NCBI GenBank assembly: GCA_032718475.1
Contig: JAUCBJ010001473.1
Location: forward strand, 1 to 35,329
DNA length: 35,329 nt
From: Nemertoderma westbladi
Taxonomy: Eukaryota > Xenacoelomorpha > Nemertodermatida > Nemertodermatidae
Direction of reading: 5' to 3'
Position 1 is the first letter of the stretch. Each line of letters begins with the position of its first letter. The notes beneath the pieces are model-generated. The model was not told where the DNA came from. It did not search any database and was given only the letters and a program-made list of their open reading frames with translations. A program made the translations under genes and the position numbers. This document shows, piece by piece, positions 10,431 to 20,887 of the stretch.

Positions 10431-12539
10431 AATCTCTACTGTGGGTAGGAACAGTATGTCAAATTCTAAAAGCCAACACTAATAGTATATATAAATATAT
10501 ATATCGGCACCGTAGGACTACCTATGCAGCTGATTCTCGATCAGAACGATTTCAATGTCATCTTGTATCTATCCACAATTCCTTTGGCTATGGTATTGGG
10601 TCCAAAGTAATTTATTTTATGCATCAACTTCCACTCAATTTTTCTGCAATTTGAGCTGATGTGAAAGAAACATCGAATAAAGAATATTGGTGCTCGCCCA
10701 TTGAATTTATTGTTTAGACCCCTAAATAATAGTTTCAGTTTGGTCGGAACTGCTTTTCGAGTCTATGATTAATGATGTGGATTTTCTGTTCGTGGAGATG
10801 ATAGGCGACAGACGGTAAACAAAGAGGAATTTTCACAAACGAGACATTACATCAACAAAACAAAATAGGATGTGCGACTTTACACAAACTGGTCGTAAGA
10901 CCTTAAGCAAACAGGACGTTATGCAAACAGGACGTTTGGCAAACATATCTAAAATTGGCGTAATGTATCTTTGTCATAGGGCCTTGTTTGTGTACTGTCC
11001 TACAAAAGTCTGTCAAAAATCTTGTGTATTGTCCTAAAAAAATCCTCAATAAATTGATTTATTGGATTTGCTGATATAGAATAGAAACAGGGTGATACAC
11101 TAAAACCTGACACCGATCCTATGTATTCTAATCCCATGTTTACAAGTGAACATAATCACACACCGGATATGGACTGGGAAAAGGGGATATGGACTGGGAA
11201 ATGGCAAATATTGCCTGAACTGAAATATGAAGGAGTTGGCCAAGCAGAGACCCCATGATTGCTGTGCAGGGAATGGTGAGGCGAATGAATAATGACTTTC
11301 GCGCGAAACCAAACGGCACCGAAGGCTACTACCGTTGGTTTGGATGGTTGTTGGTTATATTGGGTGACATTATACAGTGTATTATCTGACGTCGGTTGTT
11401 AAAGCAGAGAAAATCTCGGTGAAATCGGTGAGTTTAATAAGCTGAATTAGTTAGATGGTAGGTACCGGTACCGATATACCGGAATGTAGGAGGTTTACCT
11501 AATCGAATAATTTTGTCTTAGGGAGTTGTTTTTCTTTATTAAGTAAGTGTGGATATGCGATCTACGCGAGTGAACCAGTTCGCCGACATAGATAGCAAAA
11601 CTAAGGACCGTGGCCTAGCGACCAGTAGCTAGCGACCGGGTCGGATTGATGTGATAAAACAAACTATCGTTTCAGCTAAGTAAACCTGACCGATTCTGGC
11701 ATCCGTAATGTCATTAGAAGTTTATTAACTAATATATTACGAGCGCCCTTGTAATTATGTTACCCCCCTTTCAATATATTTTACCCCCTTTTCAAATATC
11801 TTGCCCCTATTGCAATACCCCCCCCCCCCCCCCCCCCTCCGTCAACCTATTGTATCTATTAACTATATATGATAATTATTGTATCTACCAAATTCTTTGT
11901 TTTTATTTATTTAACGTTTTCGCGAAACCAATGGATTATGCAATGGGCCGGACTCTTCGATATGTGATGGACGGTGGTCTTCACGGTCGAAATTGAATGC
12001 AACGGATTATGTACCATCACGGCTAGTATAAATGATACGTAATATATTTATTATACTACTTCTGGAATTAAACCCACCTATTGTAATATATCAGTATTAT
12101 TCAGGCATACTTTTATTCCACAAAGATATTGATTTCATTTTAATATAAACTATTTCTACTGTGATGCTCTTATTAATACTACAGTAATATAAAATTTAAT
12201 AGTATTATAAATTATTGTTAGTAAAGTAACTTTAACTTTTAGTAAGTTAGTTTGTTTGTTTTTAATCCTTATATCTTAATTTAATACCGACTCACTCACT
12301 ACATTCGTAAGTTCTTTTGCACTGTGACATTCAAGGTATCAGAAAACAACATGGACAGAGACAGCATGTGTCTCCGTGTCTGAATAATACCAACGCGGTC
12401 CCTTCATTGGAGAAATCAAAGTATTTAAAGTATTTACTAAGACCACAGTCACATCGGTGGAAGGGTTAACAGAGGTATGGGGTTTGGATGTCGGTATGCC
12501 TGTTTGATGGAACTGATACACAGACCCGGGGATGGGTAG
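10431..12539. other. Intergenic, no gene seen
   Basis: No exon or RNA gene can be supported. Visible items are a duplicated GGATATGGACTGG word (about 11165 and 11185; a third related copy is inside the LTR element near 17640), a CRE-like TGACGTC at about 11388, and a run of about 20 C at 11818-11837. The stretch 10540-10770 reads weakly like eroded transposon coding sequence on the minus strand, but I cannot assign it. Confidence 0.4.
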
Positions 12540-12911
12540 CCTCGACCTAGAACCTGTCACGTGGAGTAATATCTAACAATGCCGACGGTCTCTACAGTTC
12601 ACATCACTGGGGCTGTTCATTGGCGCGCGGCTAGTTCTGGAGACTTTTGAGCTGTGGGGATCTCCGATTGGCTGCTGGTTTATTTTGTACTTGCCGCTTT
12701 TCTATAGGGTGAACGGCCAGTTCGGAAGACTTGTTTGGCTCTTGAGAGCTGTGGTTGGCTGCGGTTTTACTTTTGATCATGCTGATTTTCTATATATTGG
12801 AGCACTTCAACGAAATATTATTCATTTTCAATCCAGCCAGCAGAGTTTGCTCCCTAAGTTTTTCCTTCAGTTTACATTTGATTTCCTTTTCAGTCTTATT
12901 ACTGTATTATT
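12540..12911 (+). promoter_or_regulatory. Candidate promoter/5' region with CCAAT boxes
   Basis: This GC-richer stretch has a TCACGTGG E-box (about 12556), inverted CCAAT boxes (ATTGG) near 12620 and 12666, GTTGG near 12755, and an intron-acceptor-like pyrimidine tract TTTCCTTTTCAG ending at about 12893. The LTR element begins right after it. A first-exon or promoter role for a gene continuing beyond 33650 is inferred from position only. Confidence 0.35.
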
Positions 12912-12916
12912 TTCTG

Positions 12917-13562
12917 TGTAAGCGGATTCAATTCCACTTCATTACCCACCAGAAAATGGGACTAGTGGCATTTTAGCAATATGTTGGGGATACGAGATTA
13001 CCAATATTAATCTCGCCTCATAACCAACATTGGGGGGGGGGGGGGGACACAAGCCCCAAAGCCACAGAGAAAGGTGAGAGGTCAAACCACCTTGGAGGGG
13101 ATACAGCTAGTAGAGGCTAGCAGCGGAGGGGAAACACTCCCAGGGAGTGCGAAAGTGACAAGTAGTATATTAGCCAATAGTGGGGAGGGAAGCACGTGAT
13201 AGGGAACAGGAAAGCATCCATTGGGTAGAAGGCCAAAGGTAGAGTAGGAGGTAAACCAATATTCAATGTATTAATCATATATTATCTTACATTACTGGTT
13301 TACCGGTCAGTTGTGTTATTCAGTTCAGTGAGTGCAGACCGGTCATAGTTAATGACCGCCGCCGCCATACCGGTAACAATTAATCTGTATTCTCTGCTTT
13401 TATCTAACTACGTGCTATTATCGTCCATGTTAATTAATATCGAAAGACAACAGGAACTTTCACTGTTTTCCCGAAAGGCCTCAGCCAAAGCTAGTAGCAC
13501 GATCCCAGCAGAACGGTGACGCGTACATTTCTAACCCGGTCAGGATCTCCGATCCCGTCACA
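12917..13562 (+). repeat. 5' LTR
   Basis: This 646-bp direct repeat runs from TGTAAGCGGATTC to GATCCCGTCACA. It matches 26141-26498 joined to 33354-33644 with about 2-3% substitutions and a few indels, including a poly-G run near 13034. It is uninterrupted and so serves as the reference for the split 3' copy. No obvious tRNA primer-binding site follows at 13563, where the sequence continues GTCATTAACTCTACC. Confidence 0.93.
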
Positions 13563-13618
13563 GTCATTAACTCTACCACCTGCCAATAAACTGTGACTGC
13601 AAGAACAAAGAGATCGAG

Positions 13619-14012
13619 ATGAGCGATAGGGAGCCCCGATTATCAGAGGGAGAGAGGACGCCGCCGCGGACCCCGGACGATACCAACCAAACGATCCGCG
13701 AGGCCACGACGAGACGGTATCGGCCGGCCACGCCAGACTCGCCGATGAGAGACGATCCGGCTACCCAAGCGGAGGGTGGCCGTCAACCACGAGGGAGAGA
13801 CGAGTCGGCGGTCGGGGTAACGAAGTCGCCGGCCAGAGCCACAGGCCGAGGGTGACGGACAGCCCACCGGAACGGCGACGGTGGGGCAACCGGTACGACG
13901 CCGGACGAGGAGAGGAGGAGTCCGCGAAGAGGACGTCGGGACGAGTGATCAGCTACGACGGGCCTACAACGCCACCAAGAAACTGCTCAAGGAGGCCAAA
14001 GCAGGGAGATAG
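13619..14012 (+). pseudogene. Gag module A, N-terminal segment (frame-broken)
   Basis: ATG at 13619 opens MSDREPRLSEGERTPPRTPD, matching the module B start at 17951 (MSSQEPRDLEGERTPPRTPD). The open frame stops at 13855, whereas module B stays open to 18382. The downstream DNA (to a TAG near 14012) still matches B in other frames (RRAYNAT.K.LKEA), so A has indels. The product is Pro, Arg, Asp and Glu rich and looks disordered. It has no enzymatic motif and is presumably a structural leader of Gag. Confidence 0.65.
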
Positions 14013-14123
14013 GTAGACCAGCCTAAACTGCATCAGGGGCTAGGTGAGTCGAATAAACATTTTCTATATTTAGTCTGTTTTGGACAGGGAGAACTGGCGA
14101 GTGAGAGAGCAAGGGGGGTCGCC

Positions 14124-15200
14124 ATGGAACTGTCTGAATTGTGGCGATCCGGGGTAATGGAGCCTGAGGTAGTGTATGTAGGGCCTTACTTAGTGGATGC
14201 TAGGGGAATTAAGTTAGTGGGTTGGGCGGAACCGCACGATGGCGAACCCAAGGTTAACCCCGAGGATTCGGTGTCATTGGTCAGTGAGAACCCCAGAAAG
14301 CGGGGGAAAGTTAGTAGGACAGAGATGCGACGGGAGTCCGTCGAGACCAATAAGTCCGCTACATCCTCCGCAAAAGCAAGAAGGTGTTAGAGATCGATCT
14401 GGCGTGTCAACTAGACCTTGTGGCGCTGGATCAGCAGGAGTTGGAGAGGCAACTGGAAGAGGGAACCGCGTTATTAGAGAAAGAGAGAGAGTTAGCGAGG
14501 GAATGTAGAGAGAGGGCCAAGAGGGTGGCGGGAAACTGTAGGGAGCGGGAGGTGAGAGAGATAAACGAGCGCGAGGAGCGGGAGGCGAGAATAGAGAAAG
14601 AGCGCAAAGAAGAAGAAGCGGAAGAGGCAGCGAGGATAGGGAGGGAAACGAACAAACGTAAAGAGCGAGAAGTGAGAGAGGTAGTGAGGGCGGAGAGAGA
14701 AACGAACGAGCATAGAGAGCTGGAGGCAAGGGAGGCATAATTAGCGAACCAACATTTGCGAGAGGATAGAGAGAGAGAGAGAGCGGGAAAGCGTATGCAG
14801 GATGATATGCATGCCCGGTTAAGGGGGCTTATGCAATACCAGGCAAAGCAAAAGCGCCGATTAGAACTGGCGCAGTTGGGATTATCTGAGAGTGAGGCCG
14901 GTTCGCCGTAGTTCGGGTAGTATTTATGAGGAGCCCGAAGTAATGGAAACGTTTGTTAATACCCCACTTACAGGCACCGGGCGACAGACCCAGGACTGGT
15001 ATAACCGTACGGACGGGGGGGAGGGGGGTAATAATAATAATACGTTAGAAGGAATTAATATTAATAGAACCATAGTAGACAACCCTAATCACACCTTTGT
15101 TGCAGGAAATAATATTTTACCCGGTAATAATAACTTTGATTCAAATGTGCAAAATAATCCAAATAATAATATTAATTCAAACGTACAAAATAATCCAAAT
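14124..15200 (+). pseudogene. Gag module A, coiled-coil and Asn-rich segment
   Basis: Three overlapping frames carry one ancestral protein. MELSELWRSGVMEPEVVYVG begins it (14124-14390). A long Glu/Arg coiled coil follows (about 14390-14740, repeated RE(R/E)E..RE heptad-like runs), then a stop near 14738. Next come MQYQAKQK, GSIYEEPEVMETFVNTPLTG, and an Asn-rich tract with NNPNNN units (about 15035-15230). Module B preserves the same order at 18440-19680. Such coiled coils before the capsid are common in BEL/Pao Gag; the Asn-rich linker is unusual. It is interrupted at about 15201 by the RT-nuclease fragment. Confidence 0.65.
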
Positions 15201-16010
15201 GACTACACTAACACTAACACTAACCGAAGTAGCGCATAACGTCGCGGTCGAACCTCATTTGCAGCCAGTCACCGGTGAGCAGTTCATCCGACATTCCACT
15301 TCAACCGACGACCAAGCCCGCCTCGATGTGTCAGTCTGCGGTTTCTGGGGTTCCAGGTATCAGAAGATATTCCTGGATGTCTCCATCTTCAACCCCGTAG
15401 CCCCCACGAATGCTGCAATGCCTCTCGCCGATGCCCACCTCCATCACGAGGCCTGCAAGCGCAATCTTTATGACGAGCGGATTCGTGAAATTGAGTTGGC
15501 AACATTTACGCCGCTCATATTCTCGGCGTATGGTGGCTTCTCGCCAACCACGTCTCAGTTCGTGAAGCGACTCGGGATATTACTCTCAGAGAAGTGTGAG
15601 GCACCGTACTCCGAGTGTATTCGTTGGATCCGCCGTGAATAGAGTTTCGCACTCCTCCGCGTGGGTTTAATGTGTCTGCGGGGTGCGCGTTCTGCACGGA
15701 ATCGACCGGTACGCTGCGATACTCCGATACAGATGTCCAACTCCGACACCGACAAGTCGCCGTACCCATAGGCAACTAAATATAAAAAAACCTGTCTGCA
15801 TATCCAGGTTTTGAACTGCGCATCACGACTATTAGGCCTAATTTTAGTAATATACTGGTATTTTCTGATTTTTATGTAGGCCTATATTGTTATTGTTTAT
15901 ACTTGTTACCTAGGCTACGTCAGCTGGTGGTGGGACAATGTTTGTTTTTATATATTACATATATTGATATTAAAATGGAAGTTACAAATTAAAAAAAAAA
16001 AAATAATAAT
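15201..16010 (+). mobile_element. 5'-truncated RT-nuclease retroelement fragment inside gag
   Basis: This is an insertion into the Asn-rich gag tract. It encodes only the C-terminal nuclease part of a retroelement protein: LTEVAHNVAVEPHLQPVTGE, then the PD-(D/E)XK-like pair ARLDVSVCGFWG and KIFLDVSIFNP, then IREIELATFTPLIFSAYGG, and SFALLRVGLMCLRGARS after one in-frame TAG (15640-15642). A roughly 240-bp 3' UTR ends in a run of about 13 A near 15992-16003. AATAATCCAAAT flanks it at 15189-15200 and 16011-16022, a likely target duplication, though the host tract repeats that word. Module B lacks it. The same protein family, less diverged, sits at 28198-31545. Truncation at the 5' end fits target-primed reverse transcription. 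Confidence 0.8.
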
Positions 16011-17273
16011 AATAATCCAAATAATAATATTAATTCAAAAGTACAAAATAATCCAAATAATAATTTTAATTTAAATGTACAAAATAATCCAAATAATCCT
16101 AATTTAAATATACCAAACATTCCAAATAATAGCCCTAACTCTGAGCAAAATAATTTAAGTGGTTTAAATAATTTAGATAACAATATTATTGATAATGGTG
16201 CTATTAATACGAATGTAGGGGACACAGGTGGTCCGGCCAGCGAGAGCCTGCAAGGCCACGTAGTTACGCAGGGAGTAGCGGGGGTGAGTCACCCCGACGG
16301 GAGCCTGCAAGGCCACATAGTTAGGCAGGGAGTAGCGGGGGTGAGTCAACCCGACGGGAGCCTGCGAGGCCACGCAGTCGCACAGGGGGGGGGGGGGGGG
16401 AGTAGACCCAGCCGGAGTAGAGACAGTGCGTTGACTAGAGAGGGGCGTAGAAGCGAAGTAGGAGGTAGTGAAGTAAGAATGGAGGGGGGGGGGGGGCTAT
16501 GGGCACCCCACCACGAGAGATTAGTGGCGAGAGGGGGGGGGGCAGGGAATGTCCCACAGGCGTCCGCGGATAATGCGCTGGGCAAGTTAGGTGAACTGTG
16601 GCACCCGACGACGGAGAATAGTAGGGGGATTGCGAGTATCCCCAGGAGTGTCCAACCGGGTAGACAGAGAGGTTGGCGCCTTGAGCGGGCAAGCGAAGAG
16701 ACGTCGAGCCCAGTCGGAAGACAGAAGAAGAACAGTAGAGTTTAACTGGGAGGTCGAAGAGAGATCTCATGAGCGGGAGCGCTACACTGAAGAGAGAAGA
16801 AGTGAAGAGAATAGAAGAAGCGTTGCTACGAGCAACCGGAGAGCAAGGACGGACAGCAAACCGTCGGTAGTAGAGATGGAGTTAGAGAGTCAGTGGGTTC
16901 GAACTCTGGGAGATTGCCGTCGCCCCGGAGAGACGCAGCCTGGTGAGATATACCATGCACCGGGAGAAGGGTACAGGATGTACCAGTACGAGGATGAGGA
17001 CAGAAGAGGGGATCGAAGAGATACTTCCCAACGGGATATAGCTGCCGATCGATTGTACGGTAGTCACAGGGAGGACTTCTTGGAATATTCGAGAAGATTA
17101 AACTTCGGTCCGGAAGGACACAGGCAGACTGCAGGTCATACTGTATGCCTTACTGCACATACTATAGGTCATGCTGGAAGAGATAGTGTAGGCGATAGGG
17201 TAGCGTGAACAATGGGATTAGATACGGAAGTCGCGGCGTACATACCGGTAGGTACGCAAGAAGTGGACGAAAC
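16011..17273 (+). pseudogene. Gag module A, Asn-rich continuation and basic linker
   Basis: After the insertion the Asn-rich tract resumes (NNPN repeats to about 16200). GDTGGPAS, tandem GSL.GH repeats and Gly-rich poly-G runs follow, then an Arg/Glu-rich segment in another frame (16591-17208). The match to module B ends near 17273 (shared CATACCGGTAGGTA at about 17240 and 19732), well before the capsid domain. Module A therefore lacks capsid, protease and everything downstream. Homopolymer G runs at 16385-16399 and 16484-16495 may account for some frame changes. Confidence 0.55.
16244..16400 (+). repeat. 57-bp tandem repeat in gag module A
   Basis: GAGCCTGC(A/G)AGGCCAC recurs at 16244, 16301 and 16358, exactly 57 bp apart. 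It encodes 19-residue units (GVAGVSHPDGSLQGH and variants). Module B has only one unit (near 19687), so the array expanded in A or contracted in B. Confidence 0.85.
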
Positions 17274-17880
17274 GAAATTTTAATACAATGATCTTTCTTA
17301 TTTTACTATGAAAACTGAGTGGATAGCTTCACAAACCATTTTGTTAGTAAAATATGGCACTTTTTGTGAAGGTCAGTTTTTAAAAAAAAAATTGTATATT
17401 CATCTTCAGGCTTTTTTTTATATATAAAAAAATCTCATGTAGAAGGATCACTAATACTGGGTTGCAGTTCGCGGTACAAGAGTTTGGCACAATGGACCTA
17501 GCTAGATATGTAGGCAATGTTTGAGGGAATTTTCAGCATAAAATTATTGTTTTAAAAAATTATGGGTGCTTTAGTATGTTACTATATTTTAGAGACTAAA
17601 TTTTGAGGTAGACATATACTTTTTTAACATGTAACACCCGATATGGACTGGAGTAATTTTGCCTCCACATTGATGAAGTATAACTTATAACTGACAGGGG
17701 AAGGTTGATTTGCAAAAAAATTATTTAGATATACTTATATAATAATATCTCAGCATAACTATCAGTGAGATTATCAAGTGGAGACTGCCGGTGTGACATT
17801 GGTATTCAAACATTCAATAAGCCAACGTGGTGTTAGATAGAACGTGGTGTGAGGTGTTAATAAGCATAACGAAACAAAAC
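17274..17880. other. Junction segment between gag modules, origin unclear
   Basis: This is an AT-rich 0.6 kb with no coding signal. Its last bases plus the start of module B (about 17880-17907, CCGGTCGGGATCC...GATCCCGTCACA) resemble the last 30 bp of the 5' LTR. TGTAACACCCGATATGG at about 17631 could be an LTR-like start, so part of this may be the remnant LTR of a second, related element. I find no matching 3' copy. Confidence 0.35.
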
Positions 17881-17950
17881 CGGTCGGGATCCACTGATCC
17901 CGTCACAGTACGAAATACCCAACTGTAAGCTGTGACTGCAGAAAGCAAAG

Positions 17951-18382
17951 ATGAGCAGCCAGGAGCCCCGAGACTTAGAGGGAGAGAGGACACCGCCGCG
18001 GACCCCGGACGATACCAACAACCTAACGATCCGCGAGGCTGCGACGAGACGGTATCGACCTACGACGCCAGATTCGCCGACGAGAGACGATCCGGCAGTC
18101 CAAGAGGAGGACGGCCGTCTACCACCAGGAGGAAGAGACGAGTCGACGCACGACGGCGGTCGAAGTACCGATGTCGCCGGCCAGCCACAGGCCGAGGGCG
18201 ATGGACGGCCCACTGGAACCGCCACGGTGGGGCCGCCGGTACAACGCCGAACCAGGAGGCGAGGAGGAGAGGTCGGCGACGAGGACGTCGGAACCAGTGA
18301 CCGGCTCCGACGAGCCTACAACGCGACAAAGAATCAGCTTAAGGAGGCCAGAGAAGGAGTAAAGATGACCAAGGGAAGTTGA
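17951..18382 (+). CDS. Gag module B, N-terminal segment
   Basis: A 143-codon ORF from ATG to TGA encodes a charged, Pro-rich, disordered protein (SSQEPRDLEGERTPPRTPD at the start; RLRRAYNATKNQLKEAREG near the end). The leader before it (ACTGTAAGCTGTGACTGCAG) parallels the leader of module A. After its stop comes a conserved GTGAGTCGAATAAACATTTT block, present in both modules at about 14046 and 18393, then the next gag segment in another frame. Conservation of that block suggests a functional leader or frameshift region rather than random decay. No enzyme motifs. Confidence 0.55.
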   Translation: MSSQEPRDLEGERTPPRTPDDTNNLTIREAATRRYRPTTPDSPTRDDPAVQEEDGRLPPGGRDESTHDGGRSTDVAGQPQAEGDGRPTGTATVGPPVQRRTRRRGGEVGDEDVGTSDRLRRAYNATKNQLKEAREGVKMTKGS

Positions 18383-18397
18383 GTCAGCGACTAGGTG

Positions 18398-19685
18398 AGT
18401 CGAATAAACATTTTAGATACCTAGTTCGCTTCAGACAGGGAGAACTAGCCAGTGAGAGAGCAAGGGGGGTCGCCACCGGACTATTTGAACTGTGGCGATC
18501 CGGGATTATGGAGCCCCAGATAGTGTACATAGGGCCGTATTTAGGGGTGCTAGGGGAGTTAAGTTAGTGGGTTGGGCAGACCCGCACGAGGGCGAATCCG
18601 AGATTAACCCCAAGGATTCGGTCTCGTCGGTTAGCGAGAACCCCGAAAAGCGGGGGAAAATTAGTAGGACAGAGAGGCGACGGGAGTCCGTCGCGACCGA
18701 TAGTCTGCTACATCCTCCGCAAAAGTAAGAAGGATGTTGGAGATAGATCTGGCGTGTCAGCTAGACATTGCGGCGCTAGACCAAAGAGGGTTAGAGAGAC
18801 AACTGAGCGAGGGAACCGCATTATTAGAAAGAGAGAGAGAGAGTTAGCCAGGGAATGTAGAGAGAGGGCCGAGAGAGTGGCGAGAGACTGTAGGGAGTAC
18901 GAGGAACGGGAGGCAGAAATAGAGAACGAGCGTAAAGAGCGAGAGATGAAAGTAGAGAACAAGCGTAGAGAGCGGGAGACGAGAGAGGCGATGAGAATTG
19001 AGAGGGAAAATAATGAGCGCAAGGAGCGTGAGCTGAGTCGGCTTGAGAGGGTTGCGAGAGAGGCAGAGTTGGCCGAGCAAAGTTTACGAGAGGATAGAGA
19101 AAGAGAGAGAGAGGGAAAGCGTATGCGGGATGATATGCATGCCTGGCTAAGGGGGCTTATGCAATATCAAGCCAAGCAGAAGCACCGACTAGAACTGGCG
19201 CAGTTGGGATTATCAGAGAGTGAGGCTGGCTCGGGTAGTATTTACGAGGAGCCAGAAGTAGTGGAAACGTTTGTTAATATCCCACTTACAGGCGCCGGGC
19301 GACAGAACCAGAACTGGTGTAACCGTACGGGCGGGGGGGGGGGGGGGGTAATAATAATACGTTAGAAGAAATTAATATTAATAGTACCGTAGTAGACAAC
19401 CCTAACCAAACCTTTATTGCAGGAAATATTTTACCCGGTAATTAAAATTTAAATACAAATAATTCAAATACTAATTCCTATTCAAATATTCAAAATAATC
19501 CGAATAATTCTAATTCAAATATTCAAAATAATCCGAATAATTTAAATTCAAATATAGAAAATAATTCGAACAATAATTGAAATTTAGAAAATAATAATAA
19601 TTCTAATTTAAATAATTTAAATAATAATATTGATAACTGGGCTATTAATACTAATATAGGAGACACAGGTGGTCCGGCCAACCGA
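18398..19685 (+). pseudogene. Gag module B, coiled-coil and Asn-rich segment (broken)
   Basis: This is the counterpart of 14060-16230. Pieces in successive frames: ELASERARGVATGLFELWRS (18398-18567), VKLVGWADPHEGE (to about 18728), and the long Arg/Glu coiled coil with MQYQAKQKHRLELAQ and SIYEEPEVVETFVN (18754-19365). Asn-rich NNPNN repeats follow (about 19445-19640). At least three frame changes separate the parts, one at a poly-G run (19325-19349). The coiled coil probably drives particle assembly or RNA packaging, by analogy with Gag. No RT-nuclease insertion is present here. Confidence 0.6.
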
Positions 19686-20134
19686 AGCCTGCAAGGCAAC
19701 GTAGTTAATACGCAGGGATTAGTCGCAGAGTACATACCGGTAGGTAGGCAAGAAGTGGATAGGCCTACATCGGTACCAGCACAGCAGCATGACTATAATA
19801 TGCAGGGACATAACATATATCCAGGGGAGGGGAGAGTTATTGCGGATAGATGTATGGGCCCCAATATATTAACATCAACCCCAGTACCAAACATAATGCC
19901 GGTGGGGGGGGGGGGGGGGGCAGGGTAACATTCCCCCATTACAATATCAACTCAAACAGGAATAAGAACATCGAACCCCCTGGACGAGAACAGGTCATGC
20001 GATACGGAAATATGGAGGGGGCCATTACCGCCAATTATATATCCGACACAAGTTAAGTCAACAGGCCCGACGGGCGGACCGCACCCAACAGGAGAATCTG
20101 TACAGCATCCTTCGAACCCATTGGAGCACAGGCA

Positions 20135-20887
20135 ATGGGAATGGCTACACTAATCGATGCACTGAAGACCAGGATCGAGTTACCACCAGTCGAGCCATTT
20201 AAATTCGACGGAAGTAGGCTGGAAGAATACCTGCAATTTCGGCGCATGTACAGCAACGAGATATTAAGTAAGAACCTGACGCAGGCGGAGTGCCTAAAAT
20301 ATCTACAGGTATATACAGGAGGCCCAGCGTACGACATCGTGAGGCAGTATCAGGGCATCGGGGGCGGCTTCACGACTGCATGGCGGGCCCTAGACAGGGA
20401 ATACGGATACCCAGCCAAGATCATCTGGCAAACCCTGAGGGGTATAACATCGGATGGCCTACAGGATAACCCCGTCAGCATAAAGACGTTTGCGAACAAA
20501 GTCAAGAAGGCGTTAATCATGCTGAAGACGCTAGACGCGCCATACGAACTCAACGCATCTAATAACATCACCACAATAGCGCAGGCACTGCCGATCTGGC
20601 TACGGAGCAAGTGGAGGAAGATCGCCTTCTCCACTCAGGAGAAGAAAGGTGCGGCGCCAGGGCTAGAGGAAATGTCAAACTTCCTCAACTATGAAGCAGA
20701 GTTGATTACAGACCCAGTCTATAGTGAGGATAGTTTGGGGAAGGCGCCAAAGACCGAATACAACAGGCCTAAACCCGAACACAATCCTGCAGATCCATTC
20801 ACGAGAGTAAGACAGTTGCTACCACACGCAGCCACACAGGGGGCTACAAGCCCACAGTTAGCTGGGAGTAGGGCCACACCGTGGTAG
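20135..20887 (+). CDS. Capsid-like Gag domain, BEL/Pao (DUF1759-like)
   Basis: A 250-residue ORF. LPPVEPFKFDGSRLEEYLQF matches the layout of BEL/Pao Gag (LPKIELPKFDG...W..F). Next come LTQAECLKYLQVYTGGPAYD (capsid-like helix where related proteins have KFNYLKSLLKGEA) and WRALDREYGYP (A...L..RYG). A basic C-terminus follows. It forms the structural shell of the retroelement particle. The upstream frame is closed at 20054, so ATG 20135 is the likely current start, though the protein was probably fused to the coiled-coil leader originally. It ends at TAG 20885-20887, after which the same frame stays open for about 75 codons and carries a Cys/His cluster (CRECYNPGFECQLH), so the TAG is probably a nonsense mutation. 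Confidence 0.7.
   Translation: MGMATLIDALKTRIELPPVEPFKFDGSRLEEYLQFRRMYSNEILSKNLTQAECLKYLQVYTGGPAYDIVRQYQGIGGGFTTAWRALDREYGYPAKIIWQTLRGITSDGLQDNPVSIKTFANKVKKALIMLKTLDAPYELNASNNITTIAQALPIWLRSKWRKIAFSTQEKKGAAPGLEEMSNFLNYEAELITDPVYSEDSLGKAPKTEYNRPKPEHNPADPFTRVRQLLPHAATQGATSPQLAGSRATPW

Noticed and set aside
10540-10770. Eroded transposase or Helitron fragment on the minus strand
   Set aside because: Only a few suggestive residues with frequent stops; not enough to assign.
14274-14738. Minus-strand Leu/Pro/Ser-rich ORFs resembling membrane proteins
   Set aside because: They mirror the Arg/Glu coiled coil of gag on the plus strand, seen in both modules.
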